In this document: one piece after another, positions 16,512-25,293 of the stretch
Numbering within the stretch: the first letter of the stretch is position 1
Layout: each line of letters starts with the position of its first letter
Source: Planctomycetota bacterium
GTDB lineage: Bacteria > Planctomycetota > Planctomycetia > Pirellulales > Pirellulaceae
DNA length: 39,980 nucleotides
Assembly: GCA_017303505.1 (NCBI GenBank)
Contig: JAFLCP010000065.1
Span: 1 to 39,980, forward strand
Direction: 5' to 3'
The notes under the pieces: generated by a model
What the model saw: the letters and a program-made list of their open reading frames with translations, nothing else
Databases searched by the model: none
What the model was told of the DNA's origin: nothing
Position numbers and translations under genes: made by a program

Positions 16512-16777
16512 TTCTCTTATCTAAGTGTCTGGTCTGATGTGCACTTGTGGTCGTATGTGTATTCGCTGAGGGTACGATCGTCGGGACGAATTGCCTCAGG
16601 GAATCATAGCCGGAAGTGTGCGGTTGGACTACAATTGGGGACGAGTTGGTAGATCCCACCTCGCGATCCACAGGCAATCCGGTAATCTGTGGCTGATCAG
16701 AAAAAAGAAGGGCAGGTTGGGTAAATCGAAGTTGGTTTACCACTGTGGACGCCCCACCTTTTGCGGAGATTACATTA

Positions 16778-17587
16778 ATGAAGGTTTCTATGTCTTGGTT
16801 GAAGTTTGGTCTGTTGTTGGCGGGCGCTCTCTGTAGCACTTTCGGTGCAAACAGCGTCATCGCCCAAGAATGGGCTGATCTGAAAATGACTTTCGTATAC
16901 GACGGCAAAGCTCCTGCAGCAAAGCCAGTGGATGCAAGTAAAGATCCATTATGTTTGGAAGATGGCAACAAGATTGTCACCGAAAACATGGTGGTTAACG
17001 CAACCAACGGCGGCATTCGCTACATCGCATTGTCACTAGACGTTAAGGACGCCAGCAAGCTCAAGATTCATCCTGACCTCGCCAAAGCCTCAGCAGACAA
17101 AGTGCTATTGGACAACGTGAAGTGTGTTTTCGTGCCTCACGTTGTGGTGATGCGATCCGGTCAAACCTTGGAAGTTAAGAACTCGGACAAGACTGGTCAC
17201 AACGCGAACTTCGGCTTCTTCAAGAACCAAGCTCAAAACGTAACGGTTCCTTCGGGCGCGTCCAAAGATCTCAAGATCGAAAAAGAAGAAACAGCTCCAA
17301 CACCTGTGGAGTGCAACATTCATCCGTGGATGAAGGGCTACGTTATTGTCAAAGATCATCCTTATGTTGGCGTCAGCGACGAGAACGGCGCGTTGGTGAT
17401 CAAGGGCTTGCCAGCGGGTGAAGAGTTGAAGTTCCGTGTTTGGCACGAGAACCAGAACAAAGCCATCAGTGAAGTGACCATTAACGGTAAGAAAGAAAAG
17501 TGGGATCGCGGTTATGTAACCATGACCCTCAAGCCAGGCGAAAACAACTTGGGAACCATCAAGTTGGCTCCAGAACGCTTCAAGTAA
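16778..17587 (+). CDS. secreted cupredoxin (plastocyanin-like copper protein)
   Basis: A 269-residue exported protein. A signal peptide covers about residues 1-29 (basic start, hydrophobic FGLLLAGALC, probable cleavage in VIA-QE). A type-1 copper fold follows, with candidate ligands H141 (TGHNANF), C179, H182 and M185 (VECNIHPWM), the plastocyanin-like His-Cys-His-Met spacing. The region after residue 190 (YVGVSDENGALVIKGLPAG) resembles a carboxypeptidase-regulatory-like beta domain. Likely an electron carrier or copper protein outside the cytoplasmic membrane. Start at ATG 16778, with GGAG nine bases upstream; the open frame runs 11 codons further up. Followed by a terminator, then by the cytochrome/ctaA cluster, which suggests respiratory electron transfer. 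Confidence 0.88.
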   Translation: MKVSMSWLKFGLLLAGALCSTFGANSVIAQEWADLKMTFVYDGKAPAAKPVDASKDPLCLEDGNKIVTENMVVNATNGGIRYIALSLDVKDASKLKIHPDLAKASADKVLLDNVKCVFVPHVVVMRSGQTLEVKNSDKTGHNANFGFFKNQAQNVTVPSGASKDLKIEKEETAPTPVECNIHPWMKGYVIVKDHPYVGVSDENGALVIKGLPAGEELKFRVWHENQNKAISEVTINGKKEKWDRGYVTMTLKPGENNLGTIKLAPERFK

Positions 17588-17616
17588 TTTTTGATTGCGT
17601 GTTTGTGTTATTAGGA

Positions 17617-17649
17617 AGTGCAGCAAGTGATTCTTGCTGCACTTTTTTT
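17617..17649 (+). terminator. intrinsic terminator after the cupredoxin gene
   Basis: A perfect 11-bp stem (17617-17627 with 17633-17643), a 5-base loop and a run of seven T residues, 30 bp past the stop codon. It separates the cupredoxin gene from the cytochrome c/ctaA cluster. Confidence 0.92.
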
Positions 17650-18014
17650 GTTTGCGATGACTCCACGGTGTGTTGCGCGATTGGATGTTTGGCGTTTGAT
17701 GTTGCCATAAAAAATCGGGTCGGTTCGGGCGGAGTGTCGTGGCAAGAAGGAATCGCTTTACACACCCTGCTTTGCGCAACGTAAGGTGCGGTGCGACCGT
17801 TTGCCCCATGTTGTCATGTTGGTTCTTTGCCCAAACTGCGGGTCTAGGACCAGTGGCGGAAATCGACGGGAGTGCCGGGGCACAAAATCCAGCGAATCTA
17901 GGCGCGAAAACGCCCCTCCATCCCTTCGATTTTGGCCAATATCTGTTCAAATGGGCACTCTGCGGTGTGCGGCCGCAGTTTTGGCGAACTTTGGCTTTGG
18001 CGGAAGGTTGGGTA
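17650..18014. other. intergenic leader of the cytochrome oxidase assembly cluster
   Basis: The cytochrome c reading frame stays open through this stretch from 17739, but the translated part has no family resemblance and the lipoprotein signal starts at 18015, so it is treated as non-coding leader. The promoter of the nine-gene cluster should be here; no convincing -35/-10 pair was identified. Confidence 0.5.
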
Positions 18015-19442
18015 ATGCCTCGGTTGTTGAATGGTTTCCGTGCAAAACGTCTGGCCCCAATGTTTGGGTTTGCGGCAGTCGCTGCGCTGAGCGTGTTGTC
18101 CGGCTGCTACAGCGAACCACACTTTGAGCCCAATGCCGTTTTTCGGTTTCGAGTGGAAGCGGAAACGGACCAGGATCAAGCGAAAGCTGCTGAAGCAGTA
18201 AACGCTTTAGTTGCTGATTGGTTCGGCACACCCGACCGGCCGCAGTGGCCAGCCATCGCCGAAACTACTGCGGCAACCGACTCTCTGTTGCAAGTCGAAC
18301 GCTTGAATCGAGCCGCTGGCCCACAGCGAAGCGATCGCGAAGATAATCACTACGGACTCTATCGCGAGTTGTGCAGTAATTGCCATGGTCTAACCGGAAA
18401 TGGTCGCGGACCAACCGCTATGTTTCTCGACCCGTATCCGCGCGACTTTAGGCCAGGATGGTTCAAGTACAAATCGACCAAACGCGGAAGTCGTCCCACG
18501 CGCGACGATCTTTATCGACTCATCAAGCATGGTATTCCGGGAACGTCGATGCCAGCGTTCGCGGCCATTGAATCACACGAACATGACAAAAAGAAAAATG
18601 ATGATCTCGATGCTGTCGTTGATTATGTAATCTATTTAAGTGTTCGCGGCGAAGTCGAAAGACTCTTGCTGTATGAAGTGGCTAATGATGAAGGCCTATT
18701 GGAAGGAGCACGGGCTCGGATGTCGGACCAACCTGCGGGCTCCGCCACAACCGAAGTGTCGTCCAGCAGTCAGGCAACTTCAACCACTGAAACATCAAAC
18801 GTAAGCACGGCTTCAAACGCTGCGCCCGTAGTTGCACAGCCTGTGGTGATTGAATCGACCTTTGAAATCAAGGCAAAAGAAGTTTTTGTTGATGTCTTGT
18901 CCAAGTGGGCTGGAAGTCAAGAGCAAGTAGTAAATGCTCAGTTGCCTGCTTGGTGGAATGAACCTGCCGAACATGCGGATGCGATTGCCCAAGGACGTGC
19001 GATCTATCTGGGAGCGACTGCGGCCTGCGCCAATTGTCACGGGAAAAGCGGTGGAGGGAATGGGCTCGTTCGCGACTATGATGACTGGGCCAAAGATGGA
19101 ACGGTGCGGGCTGGCATCGAGCCTGCAGATCGAGCTGCACTAAAGCCGTATTTGGCAGTTGGTGGCTTGAAACCCGTACCTATTTCGCCGCGCGATTTGC
19201 GTTTAGGCATATATCGCGGTGGAAGCGAACCTGCGGACATCTATCGTCGCATCGTGCAAGGTATCGAAGGAACACCGATGCCAGCAGTTGCTCTTAAGCC
19301 CGACAATCCACAAGGCTTATCAGAAGATGAAGTGTGGCAGTTGGTGGCTTATGTCATGAACATGAAGGCTGAGGTCGCAGGAGCAATTCCAGCTGAGGGC
19401 GATGTTGCCTCACGTGAAAATGTAGACGAGGTACAGCCATGA
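18015..19442 (+). CDS. di-haem cytochrome c lipoprotein
   Basis: A 475-residue exported protein with two cytochrome c domains. The N-terminus is basic, then hydrophobic, ending in a lipobox VLSGC (C31), so it should be lipid-anchored. Haem 1 binds at CSNCH (120-124) with M179 (GIPGTSMPAF) as likely sixth ligand; haem 2 at CANCH (338-342) with M422 (IEGTPMPAV). A Ser/Thr/Glu-rich linker (about 235-275) joins the domains, and the two domains look like an internal duplication (DLYRLIKHGIPGTSMPA versus DIYRRIVQGIEGTPMPA). Start at ATG 18015, with GGAAGG eight bases upstream. Its stop overlaps the ctaA start by 4 bp. Probably an electron donor to, or assembly partner of, a haem-copper oxidase (inference). 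Confidence 0.9.
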   Translation: MPRLLNGFRAKRLAPMFGFAAVAALSVLSGCYSEPHFEPNAVFRFRVEAETDQDQAKAAEAVNALVADWFGTPDRPQWPAIAETTAATDSLLQVERLNRAAGPQRSDREDNHYGLYRELCSNCHGLTGNGRGPTAMFLDPYPRDFRPGWFKYKSTKRGSRPTRDDLYRLIKHGIPGTSMPAFAAIESHEHDKKKNDDLDAVVDYVIYLSVRGEVERLLLYEVANDEGLLEGARARMSDQPAGSATTEVSSSSQATSTTETSNVSTASNAAPVVAQPVVIESTFEIKAKEVFVDVLSKWAGSQEQVVNAQLPAWWNEPAEHADAIAQGRAIYLGATAACANCHGKSGGGNGLVRDYDDWAKDGTVRAGIEPADRAALKPYLAVGGLKPVPISPRDLRLGIYRGGSEPADIYRRIVQGIEGTPMPAVALKPDNPQGLSEDEVWQLVAYVMNMKAEVAGAIPAEGDVASRENVDEVQP

Positions 19443-20410
19443 ACAGTGAAGTCCAGGCTGAGCCCTCTTCTATGAATTGCTCAGGGAGTCATCCCTGGGT
19501 GAAGTTTATCGCTCGGCTCTTGATGGTCTCGACGTTTCCGCTCATCTGGTTGGGCGGATTGGTGACCACCTACGATGCAGGGATGGCAGTTCCGGATTGG
19601 CCCGGAACGTATGGCTATAACTTATTTGCATATCCTTGGCAGGCTTGGCTCTATGGCCCATTCGATTTGTTTGTCGAGCACGGGCATCGTCTATTGGCTT
19701 CGTTTGTTGGTTTAGTCGCGATTTGTTTTTTGGTCGCTACCTACCGCACCGGCGAAAAGCCAGTGATTCGAAGGTTTGCTTGGTTGTGTTTGATTACCGT
19801 GATTTTCCAAGGAGTGCTTGGCGGAGCACGGGTGTTAATGGACGCTCGGACAGTTGCGATGATCCACGGTTGCCTTGGGCCGGCATTTTTTGCCTTATGT
19901 GTGGTGACTGTTGTTCATTGTTCCGGTATAAAGGGGCGTTCAGAAGTGGGGGTGTGGAGCCGTTGGTTCGTTCGATTTGCGGTAGCGACAACTATAGTCG
20001 CCTACCTACAATTAACGATCGGAGCCCAACTGCGACATATTCTTCCCTGGGCGTCGCCAAAGTTTTTCCTCATGATGGTGCATCTTCACCTTACTTTTGC
20101 AGGGTTGGTGCTGGTCAGTGCGTTAACGGTGGCTGCGTTCGGTTTTCGAGAACCGAATCGATACCTGCGTCATCCTGCGGTGATGTTGGTGGGGTTAGTT
20201 GCAGTACAAATACTTTTGGGTTTCGGAACTTGGATTGCGAACTACGCGTTGCCATGGTCGGATCTCTCCCCTGAGCTCAGCGCTTACATCATTAGCGCGA
20301 AAGGCTATTGGGAGTCGATGATTGTGACAGCACACCAAGCGACGGGCTCATTGATCATTGCGGTTTCTATTTTGATTGCCACTCGAGGTTGGTTATTGAG
20401 TGGTAAGTGA
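19439..20410 (+). CDS. ctaA: haem A synthase (COX15/CtaA family)
   Basis: Oxidises the C8 methyl of haem O to the formyl group of haem A, the cofactor of aa3-type oxidases, in the cytoplasmic membrane. The 323-residue protein has about eight membrane segments in two four-helix halves. The conserved histidines are present: H81/H83 (EHGHRLLAS), H143 (MIHGCLG), H215/H217 (HLHLTFAG) and H299 (TAHQATGSL). The first extracytoplasmic loop (TTYDAGMAVPDWP) lacks the cysteine pair known from Bacillus CtaA. The start overlaps the preceding stop (ATGA), and the end overlaps the next gene by 11 bp, which indicates translational coupling. Confidence 0.94.
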   Translation: MNSEVQAEPSSMNCSGSHPWVKFIARLLMVSTFPLIWLGGLVTTYDAGMAVPDWPGTYGYNLFAYPWQAWLYGPFDLFVEHGHRLLASFVGLVAICFLVATYRTGEKPVIRRFAWLCLITVIFQGVLGGARVLMDARTVAMIHGCLGPAFFALCVVTVVHCSGIKGRSEVGVWSRWFVRFAVATTIVAYLQLTIGAQLRHILPWASPKFFLMMVHLHLTFAGLVLVSALTVAAFGFREPNRYLRHPAVMLVGLVAVQILLGFGTWIANYALPWSDLSPELSAYIISAKGYWESMIVTAHQATGSLIIAVSILIATRGWLLSGK

Positions 20411-21392
20411 TGAAACAGAAGGCGATTTTTCAAGCGTGAGTGCAGCGAACGAAGTAGAGCGAATTGAACCTACTGCGATTTCGGCCAACGTAATGGCACC
20501 GGAAGCGATCGTTTCGTCACGCACTCTATCCTCGCGAATCGCTGATTATGTTGAGACGACCAAGCCACGTATTTTGGTGATGATCCTGCTGACCGTTGGA
20601 GTCGCAATGGTCGCGGTCAAAGATTCCACCATGACATTGTGGATATTCCTCAATGCCATGTTGGGTACCGCGATGGTCGCAGCCAGCGCGAGCGCCTTCA
20701 ATCAAATCGTCGAACGTCGTCGAGATGCTTTGATGGTTCGGACTGCTAAACGCCCTCTCGCAGCAGGACGTTTGCAACCAGCAGAGGCGATTGTCTGGGC
20801 GAGCTTTCTATTGATTGTTGGAACCGCATTGTTGGCGCTGGGAGTGAATTATCCTACGGCCGTATTAGGCTTCGCAACTTGGGCACTTTATGTTGGGCTT
20901 TACACGCCCCTCAAGACCCGGAGCTGGCTCAATACAGCAGTGGGAACCATCCCAGGTGCGATGCCCGTATTGATGGGCTGGACGGCTGCAGGTGGAAGTC
21001 TTTACGACATTCGCGGATGGTTGCTATTTGGGGTCGTGCTGTTTTGGCAGTTCCCTCACTTCATGGCCATTGCTTGGTTGTATCGTCAGCAATATCAGGC
21101 TGCCGGATATCAGATGTTGACCAATGTCGATCCTTCAGGCCGCCGTGCCGGAAATCATGGCATCTACGGAGCGATAGTATTGTTGCCGATTAGCATCGTG
21201 GTTTTGGGGCCCGATGGTTGGCTCACGGGATTTGTCGCGGTGTTAGGTTTAGCAGCTGCTCTGTTGCAGCTTTCTTCAGCGATTCAGTTTCGTAAAAATC
21301 CAACGCAAGAATCGGCGCGACAATTGTTGAAGGGGTCGTTGCTGTATCTGCCTGTGATGTTGGTACTGGTTTCTGTGCGAGCCATTCTGTAA
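20400..21392 (+). CDS. ctaB: protohaem IX farnesyltransferase (haem O synthase)
   Basis: Transfers a farnesyl group from farnesyl diphosphate to protohaem, giving haem O, the substrate of CtaA. A UbiA-superfamily membrane protein with about nine helices. The prenyl-diphosphate motif is N101-xxx-E-xxx-D109 with LMVRTAKRPLAAGR after it; Glu in place of the first Asp also occurs in eukaryotic COX10. The DYVETTKPRI entry (49-58) and YTPLKTRSWLN segment are typical. The annotated start is GTG 20400, which overlaps ctaA; GTG 20436 and ATG 20493 are in-frame alternatives, and the ~45 residues before DYVETTKPRI are longer than usual, so the true start is uncertain. Confidence 0.93.
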   Translation: MVSDETEGDFSSVSAANEVERIEPTAISANVMAPEAIVSSRTLSSRIADYVETTKPRILVMILLTVGVAMVAVKDSTMTLWIFLNAMLGTAMVAASASAFNQIVERRRDALMVRTAKRPLAAGRLQPAEAIVWASFLLIVGTALLALGVNYPTAVLGFATWALYVGLYTPLKTRSWLNTAVGTIPGAMPVLMGWTAAGGSLYDIRGWLLFGVVLFWQFPHFMAIAWLYRQQYQAAGYQMLTNVDPSGRRAGNHGIYGAIVLLPISIVVLGPDGWLTGFVAVLGLAAALLQLSSAIQFRKNPTQESARQLLKGSLLYLPVMLVLVSVRAIL

Positions 21393-21429
21393 TTCATGCG
21401 GTCGCTCTTTGTGCTGAAGGACCCATGTC

Positions 21430-22677
21430 ATGTCCGCAGATCGAAATGAGCCGAAACCGTTCCTGAGTTGGTGGTCGGCCTGGGTTTGTCTTGAAAGTGT
21501 GCCTCTCGCCATTGTCATGTTGGTGGCTGCGTGCGTGGGCCGCTGGTGGATAGTTCCGCAATCGGTATGGGCCAGCGGTCGAGATACGAATTCGAAAGAG
21601 CTTTGGATTAGTCTCTGCGGTGTTGTTTTTGTTGTCGGCTTGCTATTGATGGGACTGCGATGGCTTCGGCAATCAAGTTCTGTCGACACTGGAGCCAAGC
21701 GCGCGATCTCGATCCAGCGATCTTTTCTGTGCACTGCGCTGCTGTCGTTGAGTATGGGCTTTCTGACATTATGGCAAGTCTACGGCTGGTATCGCGATGG
21801 TTGGACGCCCAAGTTGTCACCGCATATCTATGGCGAATTGGATTATCGCTATTTCAAAAGTCTTGATCTTCGACTCCAGCAAATTGCCAACAAGATTCGC
21901 GAAGGCCGCGTTGCATCTGCCGAAAACGATCCGCTTCGCATACCAGCGGCGAGCTTGGCAAAAGAGCCCATAAAAGTGAACTCGAAGCAAATCGTTAGCG
22001 AAGTCCGCGAGTACATTCTGGATTGGAGCGAAGATGCTTATACTCGCGCGCAAAGTGCGGAGGAACGCGATGCAACGTTGCGAATGTTGGCGATGATGAT
22101 TGACCCAGATCCACATTATCTTGATCAATATCTAAAGTCCAAAGCAGAAGATGAGAGCCGACTAGAGTTGGCAGTTCGTGAAGCAACTTTGAATGAAGAG
22201 TTGACGAAAAAAGAGCATGAAGCGGTTGCCGTACAGTGGTCGCAAGAAACGATGCCAGACAAAAAAAGTGCGTTGGCAAATCAATTGGTCGGAGTCGAGG
22301 ATAAGTTAAATTCATTTGTCCGCGAGAGAGTTCGTGTGCAGGGTCGTTTAGACGTCTTGGCAAATGAGCATCTGGATCAGCGAGGCCTTAATCGAGAGTA
22401 CAGTTGGTTGCATCTACCGACTGTATCGCGTGGCGGATGGCTACGGATTTTTTGTACTTGGTTGGCTGCAATCTATTTGGTCATTCGATTTTTGGTGATA
22501 GGTGGCATATCTGCCGCCGGAGTTGTGAGAGTTGCCAAGCAGCTACAAATAGTACGTACTTCCGATGAAGACCCGGCTGGTGGTATTGGTACGAGGGGCG
22601 AGTGTGTCGAGCCCTTGCCAGGGTTCGGGTGGTTTTTGATTGCCGCAGCGCTGTGGTGGTTAGGTTTAGGGTGGTAA
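21430..22677 (+). CDS. unknown membrane protein in the haem A/SCO cluster
   Basis: A 415-residue protein I do not recognise. Three hydrophobic segments lie near the N-terminus (about 22-42, 60-78, 98-118). A hydrophilic, charged and largely helical middle follows (about 125-330), with heptad-like stretches such as TLNEELTKKEHEAVA, suggesting a coiled coil outside or inside the membrane. Two more hydrophobic segments end the protein (about 345-365 and 395-413). GAAGG lies nine bases before the ATG. It is 37 bp after ctaB and its TAA is immediately followed by the ATG of the ABC ATPase, so it is firmly part of the cluster. A structural or assembly role for cytochrome oxidase is inferred from position only. 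Confidence 0.8.
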   Translation: MSADRNEPKPFLSWWSAWVCLESVPLAIVMLVAACVGRWWIVPQSVWASGRDTNSKELWISLCGVVFVVGLLLMGLRWLRQSSSVDTGAKRAISIQRSFLCTALLSLSMGFLTLWQVYGWYRDGWTPKLSPHIYGELDYRYFKSLDLRLQQIANKIREGRVASAENDPLRIPAASLAKEPIKVNSKQIVSEVREYILDWSEDAYTRAQSAEERDATLRMLAMMIDPDPHYLDQYLKSKAEDESRLELAVREATLNEELTKKEHEAVAVQWSQETMPDKKSALANQLVGVEDKLNSFVRERVRVQGRLDVLANEHLDQRGLNREYSWLHLPTVSRGGWLRIFCTWLAAIYLVIRFLVIGGISAAGVVRVAKQLQIVRTSDEDPAGGIGTRGECVEPLPGFGWFLIAAALWWLGLGW

Positions 22678-23628
22678 ATGCAAAGCCAAACACACGAGAA
22701 TAACTCCCTGGCTACCACGCCGTTAATGGTAAAAGGTGTAATGCATCATTACGGCGAAAAAGCGGCATTGCAGGGTGTTGACTTGGTGGTGAAGCCAGGC
22801 GAGATCTTTGCACTGCTTGGTCCCAATGGGTGTGGCAAAAGTACTTTGTTTCGCTTGATTAGCACCCTTGTTGCGATTCAGCAGGGAACCATCGAAGTTT
22901 TCGGTGCGGATTGCACGAGCGCTCGAGCTCGAGTCCGAGAACATATAGGAGTTGTGTTTCAGGCTCCAAGCCTCGACGGCAAATTGACTGTACTTGAAAA
23001 CCTCTGGTGTCAGGGTGTGATGTATGGATTGTCGGGGAAGGCCTTGAAGAAGCGTTCTGATGAAGTACTTGAACAATTGGGGATGTCCGATCGCTCGAAG
23101 CAGTTGTGTCAGGAATTGAGCGGTGGGATGAAACGCCGAGTGGAGCTGGCTAAAGGATTGTTGCATCGTCCGCGTTTGCTGTTGATGGATGAGCCGAGCA
23201 CTGGCTTGGATCCTGCAGCGCGATTGGACTTATGGCGTGCGCTCACACAATTGCGCGATGCCGATGGCGTAACGGTGTTGATGACGACACATCTATTGGA
23301 AGAGGCGGATAAGGCGGATCGGATCGCAATTATGGACCAAGGGCGAGTGGTCGCATGTGGCTCGCCTACGGATTTGCGAAAAGAGCAGGGGAGTGAGGTT
23401 ATCACTATCTCTACAGACGCAGTGGATGATGTCGCTCAAAAAATCGAAAGTCAATTAGCGTTATCTGTTAATCGCTTGTCTTCCGAGGTACGCATCGTTT
23501 CTGAAGGAAGTGTTTCACGCTTAAGTGAAGTTGTGCAATTAGCTCTTCCCCATTCATCGCAGGTAACGGTCGGACGGGCAAGTTTGGAAGATGTGTTTGT
23601 GGCCAAGACGGGCCGTGCTTGGGAGTAA
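22678..23628 (+). CDS. ABC transporter ATP-binding protein (ABC-2 type exporter)
   Basis: A 316-residue cytoplasmic ATPase that should pair with the permease encoded next. Walker A is GPNGCGKST (48-56), Q-loop VVFQAPSLD, signature LSGGMKRR (147-154), Walker B LLLMDEPSTGLDP and the switch histidine H205 (MTTHLLEEADKADRI). The C-terminal ~80 residues are the extension typical of DrrA/CcmA-like ATPases. The start follows the previous stop with no gap. The Ccm/Drr-like class handles lipids, haem-related compounds, drugs or polysaccharide; substrate unknown here. Position between ctaB and SCO1 argues for a role in oxidase assembly, such as export of haem or copper-related material (inference). Confidence 0.93.
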   Translation: MQSQTHENNSLATTPLMVKGVMHHYGEKAALQGVDLVVKPGEIFALLGPNGCGKSTLFRLISTLVAIQQGTIEVFGADCTSARARVREHIGVVFQAPSLDGKLTVLENLWCQGVMYGLSGKALKKRSDEVLEQLGMSDRSKQLCQELSGGMKRRVELAKGLLHRPRLLLMDEPSTGLDPAARLDLWRALTQLRDADGVTVLMTTHLLEEADKADRIAIMDQGRVVACGSPTDLRKEQGSEVITISTDAVDDVAQKIESQLALSVNRLSSEVRIVSEGSVSRLSEVVQLALPHSSQVTVGRASLEDVFVAKTGRAWE

Positions 23629-23653
23629 TCCTGAGAATTGAGATGAGATCACA

Positions 23654-24448
23654 ATGAATACAACGGTGATGTTAGCTTGGCGAGAATGGACCCGCTTCTT
23701 TCGACAGAGGCACCGTGTCGTCGCTGCGCTGGGCCAACCTATTTTGTTTTGGTTGCTGTTTGGTACGGGGATGCACCAGTCATTCCGCGGTGGTGGCAGC
23801 GACTTCATGTCGTATTATCTGCCGGGTACCATTGCTTTGATTTTGATGTTCACTGCTATCTTTGCAACGATTTCGATTATTGAAGATCGACGTGAGGGAT
23901 TCTTGCAAGGAGTTCTAGTGGCTCCTGTGCCAAGGTGGCATATTGCGGCTGGAAAAATTGTGGGTGGCGGTGCGATCGCGTGGGTGCAAGCCATTCTGTT
24001 TTTGTTGCTGGCGTTGCTGGTCGGCTCGGTCCCCTGGTCGAACTCGCTCCCCGGCTTGCTCGTATTGATGGCGATCACCGCTCTTGGGTTAACAGCGTTG
24101 GGGGTGGTTTTTGCGTGGGCGATGGATTCTACGCAAGGTTTTCATGCAGTGATGAACTTGGTGTTGATGCCGTTGTGGCTGCTGAGTGGGGCTTTTTTTC
24201 CCATTCCACACTTAGATCCATCAGCCGCCATGGGGCAGGTTGTGATACACTGGATTATGCGGTTAAATCCGCTCAGCTATGCGGTAGCAGGCATGCGGCA
24301 AATGGTCTATCCAGACCTAAAGCTCGGCCCAGAGCTTTGGCAGCCTTCTTTAGTACTTTGCTGGTCGGTTACACTCGTTTTTGTAGTGGCGACCATGTTA
24401 TTGGCGGTGCGAGCTGTGCAGCGACCATCGAAAGGTGAATTGAAATGA
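23654..24448 (+). CDS. ABC-2 type transporter permease
   Basis: A 264-residue membrane protein with six hydrophobic segments and the ABC-2 architecture (amphipathic N-terminus WREWTRFFRQRHRVV, then two halves of helices). The conserved segment IEDRREGFLQGVLVAPVPR corresponds to the family's coupling region, and LLSGAFFPIPHLDP followed by NPLSYAVAGMRQM is the NodJ/DrrB-type signature. It should form the membrane channel with the ATPase encoded 25 bp upstream. The gene ends in a 4-bp ATGA overlap with the SCO1 gene, indicating coupled translation. Substrate not known. Confidence 0.92.
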   Translation: MNTTVMLAWREWTRFFRQRHRVVAALGQPILFWLLFGTGMHQSFRGGGSDFMSYYLPGTIALILMFTAIFATISIIEDRREGFLQGVLVAPVPRWHIAAGKIVGGGAIAWVQAILFLLLALLVGSVPWSNSLPGLLVLMAITALGLTALGVVFAWAMDSTQGFHAVMNLVLMPLWLLSGAFFPIPHLDPSAAMGQVVIHWIMRLNPLSYAVAGMRQMVYPDLKLGPELWQPSLVLCWSVTLVFVVATMLLAVRAVQRPSKGELK

Positions 24449-25266
24449 AATTATATTCTCGACACGGCAGTTCACACTTACCGGCCATGGTGATGGTCGG
24501 AGGTATGCTCAGTTTTTTGCTGCTGGTGATCATTGCGGTTTTAGCGATCGCTCAAAAGAAAAAGAAGGATCGAGATCAGGCCGAAGGTGAAGCCGGTTTT
24601 GTGATGACCGAGCAAAACGGCGAGTTGGTCAAAATGGATGAATCGCAACCAACACGCGTTGCTGATCAAGATTGGTTGACTGAATTCAATTTGACCAGCA
24701 GTCAAAAAGAGAAAGTTACCAACGCGACGTTGCTGGGGAAGCCTTATGTGATCAGTTTCTTCTACTCCACGTGTCCAAGCGTTTGTGTTCGACAAAATGA
24801 AAAGAAGAAATCTCTCTACGAGAAATTTGCAGACAAAGGAATTCGCTTTGTCAGTGTTTCTGTCGACCCTGAAATTGATACGCCTGAACGTCTCGCAGAG
24901 TATGCTGAACGGTTTAATGCAGATCCTGCAAAGTGGTTGTTCTTAACCGGTGATATGGACTACATCAGTCGTGTGGGGGCCGAAGTCTTTCGTATTTTTG
25001 TGACGCGGCGTGGGCACCCTGAGCAATTCATTGTTGTCGATGCGGAAGGGAAAATCTACGGCTATTACAATTGGACCGATGCCGAACATTTCTTGGCACT
25101 GCAAAAGGACCTGGAGTCGTTCGCTTCCGACCCAAATTTACGAGCTAGTGATATTCCAAAGGGTCGCGAGAAAAAGCCAGCTGAGAATCCTGACGAAGAG
25201 TCCGAGGAACCGGCTGAGCCCGCACAGGAACCCAAGAGTACTGAAGGCGAAGATAAGACTCCATAG
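24445..25266 (+). CDS. SCO1/SenC family copper chaperone
   Basis: A thioredoxin-fold protein that delivers copper to the CuA site of cytochrome oxidase subunit II. The 273-residue product has one N-terminal membrane anchor (about 13-36), followed by the basic run KKKKDR, so the fold lies outside the cytoplasm if oriented as in other Sco proteins. The copper ligands are C110 and C114 (CPSVC) and H191 (RRGHPEQF). VSVSVDPEIDTPERL is the family's SVDPExDTP motif. The usual Pro after the second Cys is replaced by Val. The last ~40 residues are acidic and proline-rich. It overlaps the permease gene by 4 bp, and the DUF420 gene follows 27 bp downstream. Confidence 0.92.
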   Translation: MKLYSRHGSSHLPAMVMVGGMLSFLLLVIIAVLAIAQKKKKDRDQAEGEAGFVMTEQNGELVKMDESQPTRVADQDWLTEFNLTSSQKEKVTNATLLGKPYVISFFYSTCPSVCVRQNEKKKSLYEKFADKGIRFVSVSVDPEIDTPERLAEYAERFNADPAKWLFLTGDMDYISRVGAEVFRIFVTRRGHPEQFIVVDAEGKIYGYYNWTDAEHFLALQKDLESFASDPNLRASDIPKGREKKPAENPDEESEEPAEPAQEPKSTEGEDKTP

Positions 25267-25293
25267 TCGTTGTGATTCAACAGGGAATGAAGC

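Noticed and set aside
17105-17950. 281-codon open frame on the minus strand
   Set aside because: Antisense to the cupredoxin gene and across its strong terminator; no motif or ribosome binding site.
17739-18014. 92-codon N-terminal extension of the cytochrome c gene
   Set aside because: The lipoprotein signal and a good ribosome binding site place the start at 18015; the extension resembles no family.
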